This document shows positions 54,885 through 64,000 of a DNA stretch of 64,000 bases, in pieces. Source of the stretch: Paracoccus rhizosphaerae (lineage in GTDB: Bacteria; Pseudomonadota; Alphaproteobacteria; Rhodobacterales; Rhodobacteraceae). The translations under genes and the position numbers were made by a program. The number at the start of each line of letters is the position of its first letter. Position 1 is the stretch's first letter. The notes beneath the pieces were generated by a model. The model ran no database searches and was not told the DNA's origin. It worked only from the letters and a program-made list of their open reading frames with translations. The DNA is taken from the NCBI RefSeq assembly GCF_026162645.1, contig NZ_JAOTBE010000007.1:28133-92132 (forward strand). Direction: 5' to 3'.

Positions 54885-57368
54885 TCAGCGTCCCGACCAC
54901 CAGCCGCGGCGCTTGGGACGCTCTGACATGGCGGGCTCGGGCTGGTTCGCCGGCTCGGCCGGCGTCACGACGGCTGCCGGCTGCCGCGCATCGTCTGTGG
55001 TCGGCGCGGCTTCTTCAGCCGGCTCCTGCGCAAGGGCTTCGTCCTGCGGCTCGGGCAGCGCGGCCTCTGCAGCCGGCTCGGGCTCGGGCGCCTGGTCCGC
55101 CTGCTGCGGTTCGGCCGCGGTCTCGACCAGGGCCTCGGCGACCGCCTCGGCGGTCGGTGCGGCATCAGCGGCCACAAGGCTCAGCTCGGGCAGCGCCTCG
55201 GCGCGGCCGTCCTCGGCGGTTTCGGCAAGATCCACGGCATCGGGCAGCGGCTCTGCCCCGACCGGCTTGCGAGAGCGCGAGCGGGACCGCGTCCGACTGC
55301 GCGAGCGCCCCGTCGGGGCATCCTCGGCCGGCGCTGCCTCGGCCGGCGTGTCAGCGGCGGCCTCCTCACCTTCGTCACCGGACGCCTCGTCGGCGCTCGA
55401 TTCCATGTCAGTTTCGGGACGGTCGCCGGACTTCCTCCGCCGCCGGCGCCGACGGCGGCGCGAACGGCCGCCCTCGTCGCTGTCATCCGCCGACGTCGTC
55501 GCCTCTTGATCGGGCACATCGCCGTCTGGGGCAGTCTCGGCCGCGGCGGGCGCCTCGTCCTCGACCTCGGTAATGTCCAGATCGTCTTCCTCGTCATCGA
55601 TGCTGGCCATCAGGTCCGCGTTGACGCCAAGCGGCACCTGAGAGGGTTCGGGCACGACGCGGGTGGCGGTCTTGAACTTCTCGATGGCATAATCAGGCGA
55701 CACCAGCGCCGGGTCGGCCTCGACCCGGACCGACATGCCATAGCGCAGCTCTATCCCGGCGACATGCTCCCGCTTGGCGTTCATCAGGAAGTTCGCGACG
55801 GCGATGGGCGCCTTGACCAGAACCTCGCGGCTCCGCTTGCGGGTGCCTTCCTCCTCGATCGCGCGTAGGATGGTCAGCGCCAGGCTGTCATCGCTGCGGA
55901 TCAGACCGGTGCCGTGGCAATGCGCGCAGGGCTGGGTGGTCGATTCCAGCATGCCGGGGCGCAGTCGCTGGCGCGACATCTCCATCAGGCCAAAGCCCGA
56001 GATGCGGCCGATCTGGATGCGCGCCCGGTCGGATTTCAGCTTGTCCTTGATGCGCTTCTCGACGGCGGCGTTGTTCTTGCGCTCGTCCATGTCGATGAAG
56101 TCGATCACGATCAGGCCGGCCAGGTCGCGCAGGCGCAGCTGGCGTGCGACCTCGTCTGCGGCCTCCAGGTTGGTCTTCAGCGCCGTCTCCTCGATCGAGC
56201 CCTCCTTGGTGGCCCGGCCCGAGTTCACGTCGATGGCGACCAGCGCCTCGGTCACGCCGATGACGATATAGCCGCCGGATTTCAGCTGCACGACCGGGTT
56301 GAACATGCCCGCCAGATAGCTTTCCACTTGGAAGCGCGCGAACAGCGGCATCTGGTCCTGATAATGCACGACGCTTTTTGCATGCGACGGCATGATCATC
56401 TTCATGAAGTCCTTGGCCACGCGGTATCCGCGCTCGCCCTCGACCAGGACCTCGTCGATGTCCTTGGAATACAGGTCGCGGATGTTGCGCTTGATCAGGT
56501 CGCCTTCCTCGTAGATCGGCGCAGGCGCGATCGATTTGAAGGTCAGATCGCGGATCTGTTCCCACAGGCGCAGCAGGTATTCGTAGTCGCGGCGGATCTC
56601 GGTCCGGGTGCGCTGGCTGCCGGCGGTGCGGATGATCAGGCCGGCGCCACGCGGCACGTCCAGCTCGGATGCGATGTCCTTCAGCTTCTTGCGGTCGGCT
56701 GCGTTGGTGATCTTGCGGCTGATCCCGCCGCCGCGCGCGGTGTTGGGCATCAGGACGCAATAGCGGCCCGGCAGCGACAGATAGGTGGTCAGCGCGGCGC
56801 CCTTGTTGCCGCGTTCCTCCTTGACGACCTGGACCAGCATGATCTGCCGGACCTTGATCACCTCCTGGATCTTGTAGCGGCGGGCGCGCGGCTTGCGGGC
56901 CGGACGGACCTCCTCGGCGACGTCCTCCTCGGCGACGGATTCGATCTCGTCGTCCTTGTCGCTGGCATCGGCGGGGCCGTTTTCATCGTCCGACACGGAC
57001 TCGTCGCCGCTGTCGGCCTCTTCGGCGCGGGGCTTGCGCCGGCGGGCGCTACTCTCCTCCTCGGCCTCCTGGGCCTCGGCATGGGCGCGCTCCTCGGCCA
57101 TCAGCGCCTCGCGGTCGGCCGCGGGAATCTGGTAATAATCTGGGTGGATTTCCGCGAAGGCCAGGAACCCGTGGCGGTTTCCGCCGTAATCCACGAAGGC
57201 CGCCTGAAGCGAGGGTTCGACCCGCGTCACTTTGGCGAGGTAGATGTTCCCCGACAGCTGACGCTTGTTGACGGTCTCGAAATCAAATTCCTCGACCTTG
57301 GTTCCATCGACCACGACCACCCGAGTTTCCTCGGCATGGGTGGCGTCGATCAGCATTTTCATTGCCAT
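54885..57368 (-). CDS. rne: Ribonuclease E
   Basis: 827 residues. Endonuclease that starts mRNA decay and trims rRNA. It starts MAMKMLIDATHAEETRVVVV. The S1 domain is split by a ~75-residue acidic/basic insert (about 95-170). The 5' sensor and DNase I-like core include IDVNSGRATKEGSIEETALK and IDFIDMDERKNNAAVEKRI; the Zn-link is CAHCHGTG. The C-terminal half is disordered and acidic, with a run of ten Arg and an RS-dipeptide stretch (RSRSRTRSRSRSRK), and ends KRRGWWSGR. A GWW tail is the known PNPase-binding motif of Caulobacter RNase E. Start choice: ATG 57368 over 57362. Confidence 0.97.
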   Translation of the reverse strand: MAMKMLIDATHAEETRVVVVDGTKVEEFDFETVNKRQLSGNIYLAKVTRVEPSLQAAFVDYGGNRHGFLAFAEIHPDYYQIPAADREALMAEERAHAEAQEAEEESSARRRKPRAEEADSGDESVSDDENGPADASDKDDEIESVAEEDVAEEVRPARKPRARRYKIQEVIKVRQIMLVQVVKEERGNKGAALTTYLSLPGRYCVLMPNTARGGGISRKITNAADRKKLKDIASELDVPRGAGLIIRTAGSQRTRTEIRRDYEYLLRLWEQIRDLTFKSIAPAPIYEEGDLIKRNIRDLYSKDIDEVLVEGERGYRVAKDFMKMIMPSHAKSVVHYQDQMPLFARFQVESYLAGMFNPVVQLKSGGYIVIGVTEALVAIDVNSGRATKEGSIEETALKTNLEAADEVARQLRLRDLAGLIVIDFIDMDERKNNAAVEKRIKDKLKSDRARIQIGRISGFGLMEMSRQRLRPGMLESTTQPCAHCHGTGLIRSDDSLALTILRAIEEEGTRKRSREVLVKAPIAVANFLMNAKREHVAGIELRYGMSVRVEADPALVSPDYAIEKFKTATRVVPEPSQVPLGVNADLMASIDDEEDDLDITEVEDEAPAAAETAPDGDVPDQEATTSADDSDEGGRSRRRRRRRRRKSGDRPETDMESSADEASGDEGEEAAADTPAEAAPAEDAPTGRSRSRTRSRSRSRKPVGAEPLPDAVDLAETAEDGRAEALPELSLVAADAAPTAEAVAEALVETAAEPQQADQAPEPEPAAEAALPEPQDEALAQEPAEEAAPTTDDARQPAAVVTPAEPANQPEPAMSERPKRRGWWSGR

Positions 57369-57706
57369 TGTGTTGTCTTTCGCGCAGCCCGCGGCCGGGC
57401 GGCGCCAGCGGCGTCCCCGGTCCAAGCCTGCGGTATGATGTGGACACGGGCGCGTCACCGACGAAAACGTCCGGACCGGCGGCGCCTTGGCCCCGCCCGA
57501 TCCGAAGTCTGCCGTCCAAAGCGCGCGTCATCGCGTCTGTTCCTTAGAATGACCCAATGCCGGAAGCCCGGCCGGGCCGCTGTCCGTTTCGCCCCCTGCG
57601 CGTTCCCGTAAGCGGTGGCGCGATCAAGGGGCGGCTTTTCCGCGTGGCATGTGACCTACTGCCTGTCTGGCCGAGATCAGAGGTGCCGCGCTGCGAAACT
57701 GTCGGC

Positions 57707-57736
57707 GCGGGGCAACTTCTGGTTGAGAAGCCCCGC
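57707..57736 (-). promoter_or_regulatory. Stem-loop near the predicted 5' end of rne mRNA
   Basis: In the minus transcript GCGGGG-CTTCT, loop CAACC, AGAAG, a TTG bulge, then CCCCGC: an 11-bp stem with one 3-base bulge. It begins just a few bases after the start site implied by the promoter at 57748-57777. Confidence 0.45.
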
Positions 57737-57747
57737 ACATGACCACC

Positions 57748-57777
57748 ACCATAGCGGCCAAGACGGGGAAAATTCAA
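57748..57777 (-). promoter_or_regulatory. Candidate rne promoter
   Basis: On the minus strand TTGAAT (57777-57772), an 18-base spacer and TATGGT (57753-57748). It would give an rne leader of about 370 bases. Confidence 0.4.
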
Positions 57778-57935
57778 TGCCGAAAACGACCTGCGGCCCG
57801 ACGCAGCGAAATCCGGCCGTCCCGCAGCCCAGATCGCACGGCTGTTGCGCGTCACGCAGGCTTAACGCTTTCTTCATGCCGCTGTCGCAGCCTTGCCCTA
57901 CCCGAGGTGTGACGGGACCAAGGCGGAGGCGTTCA

Positions 57936-58817
57936 ATGGCGGTGATGCAGGTGAATGCCGGATCCGACGTCCCCCGGGCGGTGCTGGCCGCCGCAGGCAC
58001 CCTGCCGGCGGGCGCGCCGGTCGTCGTCATGCTGCACGGCTATCGCTTCTCGCCGCACATCCCCGCCCACGACCCCCATCGCCACATCCTGTCGCCCGTC
58101 GAGGTGCCGCATGCGCCGTCGTGGCCGCGCGCGCTCGGCTTCAGCGGACAAGAGGACGAGGGCCTGGCAATCGCCCTTGGGTGGGACGCGCGGGGGCGGC
58201 TGCGCACCGTCTATGACCGGGCCGCCGAAGTGGGGACCGATCTGGGCCGCCTCGTGTCACAGCTGGCGGATCGGGCCGGACGTCCTGTGGGGCTGATCGG
58301 CCATTCGCTTGGCGGGCGGGTGGCCTTGCAGGCAACGGCCGCGGCCGAGGCGGGAAGCGTCGGCCGCGTGATCCTGCTAAATGCCGCCGAGTTCCAGACC
58401 GCCGCCGCCGGCGCCCTGTCCCGGCCCGCCGGAACCCGGGCCGAGGTTCTGAACGTCACCGCGCGCGAAAACGACATCTTCGACTTCGCGCTCGAGCAGC
58501 TGTTGGCGCGCGGTCGGCTCCGTGCACTTGGAAACGGGCTGGCGCAGCCGCGCGGGAACTGGATCGACCTGCAGATCGACGACCGGGCGACGCTGGACGC
58601 GCTGGCAGAGCTGGGCTTTCCCACGGATCGGGGCGCACGGCGGATGTCGCACTGGACGCCCTATCTGAGGCGGGGCCTGTTCGACTTTTATCGCGCAGCG
58701 CTGTGCCATCCCTGGGCCCTTCCGCTGGGGCTTTTGCGCCACCACCTGCCGGGCCGCCCGCAGCCGCGCTGGTCGCGTCTGCTGGTCGGGCCCTCGCTTG
58801 CCGGGGCCCGTGCCTGA
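57936..58817 (+). CDS. Alpha/beta hydrolase (serine esterase/lipase type)
   Basis: 293 residues. Nucleophile elbow GHSLGG (LIGHSLGGRVALQA), preceded by VVMLHGYRFSPHIP; an acid is likely in VTARENDIFDFAL and a His in RMSHWTPYLRRGLFDFYR. ATG 57936 has GGCGGAGGCGTTCA upstream; the frame is open further 5' without a start. No signal peptide is seen. It converges on yciB with 6 bases between the stops. The substrate is unknown. Confidence 0.85.
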   Translation: MAVMQVNAGSDVPRAVLAAAGTLPAGAPVVVMLHGYRFSPHIPAHDPHRHILSPVEVPHAPSWPRALGFSGQEDEGLAIALGWDARGRLRTVYDRAAEVGTDLGRLVSQLADRAGRPVGLIGHSLGGRVALQATAAAEAGSVGRVILLNAAEFQTAAAGALSRPAGTRAEVLNVTARENDIFDFALEQLLARGRLRALGNGLAQPRGNWIDLQIDDRATLDALAELGFPTDRGARRMSHWTPYLRRGLFDFYRAALCHPWALPLGLLRHHLPGRPQPRWSRLLVGPSLAGARA

Positions 58818-58823
58818 GGGCTG

Positions 58824-59435
58824 TCAGGCCGTGTCGTCCTCGGCCGCCTTTTCGGGCAGGGCATGCGCGCGGTAAAGGCCCGCGTTCCCCAGCAGGAACA
58901 GGAACAACAGGACCGGCAGGCCAAAGGTCTTGAAATAAACCCAGGTCGTGTCCGACAGGTTGCGCCAGATCACCTCGTTCGCGACGGCCAGCGCCAGGAA
59001 GAACAGCGCCATGCGCAGCGTCAGCTTGCGCCAGCCCTCGAGGTCCAGCGGCAGCGCCTCGCCGAGGACCGCGCCCAGCCAGTTGCGCCGCAGCACTAGG
59101 CTGGCCCCCAGGATCGCCGCGAAGAGGACATAGATGATCGTGGGCTTCAGCTTGAAGAAGCGCGGGTCGTTCAGCCAGACCGACATGCCGCCGAACACGA
59201 TCACCAGAACCAGCGTCGCCACCTGCATCGGCGCCAGCTTGTTCGACAGCCACCACTGGATCAGCGTGCTGACCAGCAGCGCCGGGATGAAGACCAGCGT
59301 CGCGAAGATGAAGCCGCTGTAGGCTTCGCCCCAGACTATGACCTCCTGCCCGCGGAACAGCATGAAGACCGCGAAGAACAGGATCAGCGGGCCGAATTCC
59401 AGAACCGGCTTGATCCAGGGTTTCGTCTTGTCCAT
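58824..59435 (-). CDS. yciB: Inner-membrane protein YciB (septation protein A family)
   Basis: 203 residues with five or six membrane helices. LEFGPLILFFAVF at the start and DPRFFKLKPTIIYVLFAA in the middle are the family signatures, along with NEVIWRNLSDTTWVYFKTFG. YciB/IspZ affects cell-envelope integrity and septation in enterics and Shigella; the biochemical role is unknown. ATG 59435 has AGGAAGGCCGCCG upstream. It follows the DUF1223 gene by 112 bases on the same strand, with a small hairpin (59456-59471) between. Confidence 0.92.
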   Translation of the reverse strand: MDKTKPWIKPVLEFGPLILFFAVFMLFRGQEVIVWGEAYSGFIFATLVFIPALLVSTLIQWWLSNKLAPMQVATLVLVIVFGGMSVWLNDPRFFKLKPTIIYVLFAAILGASLVLRRNWLGAVLGEALPLDLEGWRKLTLRMALFFLALAVANEVIWRNLSDTTWVYFKTFGLPVLLFLFLLGNAGLYRAHALPEKAAEDDTA

Positions 59436-59547
59436 CGGCGGCCTTCCTGTCGCGGCGCCCCCGGAGGGGCGGTTTCACAATCGGCGCCCACGGCGCCTGT
59501 GGGATGACATGTCGCCTCTGGCGACCGTCTGTGCAAGGGCGGGCACG

Positions 59548-60471
59548 TCAGTCCAATCGGATCGCGGTCAGGATCTGGCCCAGGCTGTCATCCTCGCCGC
59601 GCATCTGCTGCACCAGCAGCGCATGCCGGGTGTCTTCGGGAAAGCGCGCATTGGCGACATGTTCGGCCCGCACGGCCAGGCGCAGCGGCGCGGTGCCGTC
59701 CCAGAGCGCCAGATGTTCAAGCGACAGCACGACATTGCTGTAGGTGACGACCCGGCCCCGGTTCTCGCCCGCCTTGACGCGGACCTCGCGGCTTGGCGCA
59801 TAGCGGACCAGCACGATCTCGACCTTGCCGCCCAGGTCCGACAGCGGCATCAGCTCGATCGTCTCGCCCTCGTCGGTGGGTTCCCGCTGGATGCTGACCA
59901 GCGCGGGCGCATAGCGGTGCGCGTCGATCAGCCCCATCAGCTGCGCCGGACCGGGGGCGACCGCGGTGTCCTGCCCGTCGACGATCATCTGCGGGGTATA
60001 GACCGCGCGCTCGCCCACGGCGCTGGCATAGTCGTGCTGACGTTCGCTGAATTCTGGCTTGGCAAAGCTGTCGGCCCAGCCGAGATAGTCCCAGTAGTCG
60101 ACGTGGAATGACAGCGGCAGCACGTCCTCCTTGGTCGCCAGCAGGGTCAGCATGGCATCCGCGGGCGGGCAGGACGAACATCCCTGAGAGGTAAAGAGCT
60201 CGACCACCACCGGCAGCGACGCCGAAGGCAGGCCGGCGCTGACGGGCGGCGCGGCATCCGTAGCGGCAAAGCTGTTGACCCCGCCGGATTCGACCAGCCC
60301 CGATGTCGAGGGGGCCATCCGCGCGGCATCGTCCGGCGCCAGGATCAGCGGTGCCTGATCGGCCCCGTCCTGCGCGGCGGCGGGGGCCGCCAGCAGCGTG
60401 ACCGACGTCACCGCCGCCGCAAGCACACCGGCCGCGTCCCGCAGAAGCCCAGGTTTCGGCCATGCGGCCAT
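59548..60471 (-). CDS. DUF1223 exported thioredoxin-like protein
   Basis: 307 residues. Signal peptide ([21 protein letters not shown], cleavage likely near residue 33), a ~50-residue linker, then a thioredoxin-like fold with [12 protein letters not shown] (Cys98, Cys101) and the partner region [12 protein letters not shown]1223 proteins are periplasmic and of unknown role; the CSSC pair suggests thiol redox. ATG 60471 has GGGGATCGACGC upstream; the frame extends 22 residues further without a signal. It diverges from acnA. Confidence 0.88.
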   Translation of the reverse strand: MAAWPKPGLLRDAAGVLAAAVTSVTLLAAPAAAQDGADQAPLILAPDDAARMAPSTSGLVESGGVNSFAATDAAPPVSAGLPSASLPVVVELFTSQGCSSCPPADAMLTLLATKEDVLPLSFHVDYWDYLGWADSFAKPEFSERQHDYASAVGERAVYTPQMIVDGQDTAVAPGPAQLMGLIDAHRYAPALVSIQREPTDEGETIELMPLSDLGGKVEIVLVRYAPSREVRVKAGENRGRVVTYSNVVLSLEHLALWDGTAPLRLAVRAEHVANARFPEDTRHALLVQQMRGEDDSLGQILTAIRLD

Positions 60472-60578
60472 GCGTCGATCCCCATCACGTTTCACCGGCA
60501 GGGTGATAGACTCGCGGCGGGGGAAAGGACAAATCAACGCTTCGTCAACCTTCCTTCACTTCATCCCGCCGTGCCGCT

Positions 60579-60616
60579 TGAGCAACAGCCGCAAGTATGG
60601 TATGCGATTGCATACA
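60579..60616 (+). promoter_or_regulatory. acnA promoter with a palindromic operator over the -10
   Basis: TTGAGC (60579-60584), a 17-base spacer and TATGCG (60602-60607). The inverted repeat GTATGC-GATT-GCATAC (60601-60616), extendable to TGGTATGC/GCATACAA with one mismatch, covers the -10. Size and sequence resemble GntR-family operators; a repressor is inferred. It lies about 95 bases before acnA. Confidence 0.55.
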
Positions 60617-60711
60617 AAGTGGCCGTGCCGCCCTTGCGCACCTGCCCCCGATGGGGCAAAGCAGGGGCACGCATGCCCGACCCATCCATTCTTGCAGACA
60701 GGGAGGCCCTG

Positions 60712-63489
<2,778 letters not shown>

Positions 63490-63512
63490 TCGACCTGTCG
63501 CAGAAGACATTC

Positions 63513-63537
63513 CCTGCGGCGCATGACGCGCCGCAGG
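63513..63537 (+). terminator. First hairpin after acnA
   Basis: 10-bp perfect stem CCTGCGGCGC / GCGCCGCAGG with loop ATGAC, 23 bases after the stop, followed by TTCGG. Weak T run; it may stabilise the 3' end. Confidence 0.55.
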
Positions 63538-63550
63538 TTCGGAACACGGC

Positions 63551-63582
63551 AAGGCCCCGGCGACACGTGTCGCCGGGGCCTT
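63551..63582. terminator. 32-bp perfect palindrome, bidirectional terminator after acnA
   Basis: AAGGCCCCGGCGACAC and its exact complement form a 32-bp perfect palindrome. In both directions it ends in TT followed by a pyrimidine-rich stretch. It lies between acnA and the transposase gene, which converge, so it could stop both. Confidence 0.7.
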
Positions 63583-63734
63583 CGCCATCCTGCGCCCCTT
63601 GCCCGCCGTGATGCGTGAGATGGCCACCCACGCCGCACTAGGTGTTCAGTCCCGGCATCTGGTGGATCGGGTTTAGGATGAATCTGTGGGGCTCGGATGT
63701 CCAGATCTTGCAGATGAATTTGTAAGGCGTGAGG

Positions 63735-63775
63735 GCCAGCCATGGTCCGCCATCGGTCCAAGGACCATGGCTGGC
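63735..63775. repeat. Hairpin insertion 1 inside the transposase gene
   Basis: 14-bp perfect inverted repeat GCCAGCCATGGTCC / GGACCATGGCTGGC with a 13-base loop, itself holding GGTCC-AA-GGACC. GAGGG occurs on each side (63731-63735 and 63776-63780). Removing 36-45 bases keeps the frame. Confidence 0.75.
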
Positions 63776-63922
63776 GAGGGTCTTGAGGCGGCGGGCGAAG
63801 TTATAGGCGGGCATGAAGTCCGCGAGATGGGTGCGGAGCTGATCGTGGCTATCGTAGTGGAAGCGTTTGACGGTCGCGTCCTTGATCGTGCGGTTCATCC
63901 GCTCGACCTGACCGTTTGTCGG

Positions 63923-63947
63923 GAAAACAGGCCACCGGACTGTTTTC
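63923..63947. repeat. Hairpin insertion 2 inside the transposase gene
   Basis: 8-bp perfect inverted repeat GAAAACAG / CTGTTTTC with a 9-base loop, inside a 42-base (14-codon) stretch at 63920-63961 that looks foreign to the transposase. Confidence 0.6.
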
Positions 63948-64000
63948 TGACCCTCCAAACTCCACGGGTGGTTGGGCTTCGTGAGGCGGTGCTCAATGCC

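Larger units (their letters stand above)
57369..57935. other. Gene-free divergent region, rne leader and hydrolase promoter
   Basis: About 570 bases with no convincing gene. It separates rne (minus) from the serine hydrolase (plus). It holds a candidate minus promoter at 57748-57777 and a hairpin at 57707-57736, consistent with a long 5' leader for rne. Short frames present here have no ribosome-binding site and no recognisable product. Confidence 0.55.
63638..64000 (-). mobile_element. IS481-type transposase, C-terminal part with two in-frame insertions (runs off window)
   Basis: The frame is open from the right edge to the TAG at 63638. It reads GIEHRLTKPNHPW, then GQVERMNRTIKDATVKRFHY, DSHDQLRTHLADF and YNFARRLKTL, and ends KIWTSEPHRFILNPIHQMPG. 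This is the end of the DDE integrase core of IS481-type transposases, with the last acidic residue in GQVERMNR. Compared with what I remember of such transposases, two stretches are extra: SLEGQKTVRWPVFP between HPW and TNGQ, and about 12 residues around SHGPWTDGGPWL before LTPY. Both are in frame and both coincide with hairpins. No terminal inverted repeat was found between 63583 and 63637. Activity is doubtful. Confidence 0.85.

Noticed and set aside
59456..59471. Hairpin CGCCCC-CGGA-GGGGCG upstream of yciB as a terminator
   Set aside because: Short 6-bp stem; the DUF1223 gene ends 76 bases earlier in transcription order and only a weak pyrimidine tract follows, so the role is unclear.

Overview
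The window is GC-rich (by eye about two thirds G+C), densely coding, and looks like the chromosome of an alphaproteobacterium of the Rhodobacteraceae, most probably Paracoccus or a close relative. The basis is the gene content and order: a divergent phaC/phaZ pair, murC-DUF2484-murB coupling, RNase E ending in a GWW tail, an ScfR/PccR-type regulator, and an IS481-type transposase. This assignment is inference; no 16S rRNA gene is present. No tRNA, rRNA or CRISPR array was recognised.

Layout. 1-8.5 kb: polyhydroxyalkanoate synthase (partial) and depolymerase, a PNPOx-like protein, an ABHD10-like hydrolase, thrS, a cold-shock protein, a DsbA/FrnE-like protein, an MFS pump and rpsD. 8.7-20.4 kb: hisC-tyrA, a ChaC-like cyclotransferase, an ExbB/MotA-like plus OmpA/MotB-like pair, an SMR pump, a BrkB-like protein, purB, an orphan FliG homologue, a 47-aa membrane protein and gap. 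20.5-31 kb: a frameshifted SDR gene, pyrC-pyrE, dnaB preceded by a DnaA box, a DUF486 gene with an early stop, a second MFS pump, an ScfR-type regulator, an M23 peptidase overlapping a bactofilin, and coaD. 31.4-38.8 kb: a CBS protein and a valine/short-chain acyl-CoA catabolic cluster (LysR, mmsA, acyl-CoA dehydrogenase, HIBYL-CoA hydrolase-like, mmsB) interrupted by a YbdK-type ligase. 38.9-39.6 kb: two tandem paralogous small exported proteins, the first frameshifted.

39.6-57.4 kb is one long minus-strand block. In transcription order it holds rne, then ccdA, then the division and cell-wall cluster ftsW-murG-murC-DUF2484-orf-murB-ddl-ftsQ-ftsA-ftsZ, then lpxC, bamD and recN. Many of these genes overlap by 1-4 bases and are probably translationally coupled; murD and mraY are absent. 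57.9-63.5 kb: a serine hydrolase, yciB, a DUF1223 protein and acnA with a palindromic operator over its likely promoter. The right edge enters an IS481-type transposase that carries two in-frame hairpin insertions.

Most of the window is housekeeping. The points most worth pursuing are: the two hairpin insertions in the transposase; an orphan FliG-like rotor protein about 3.6 kb from a MotAB/ExbB-OmpA-like motor pair; TTTGCAAA-type sites that may link the ScfR-type regulator to mmsA; inverted-repeat operators at acnA and at the acyl-CoA dehydrogenase operon; and three disrupted reading frames, two of them at C/G homopolymers.
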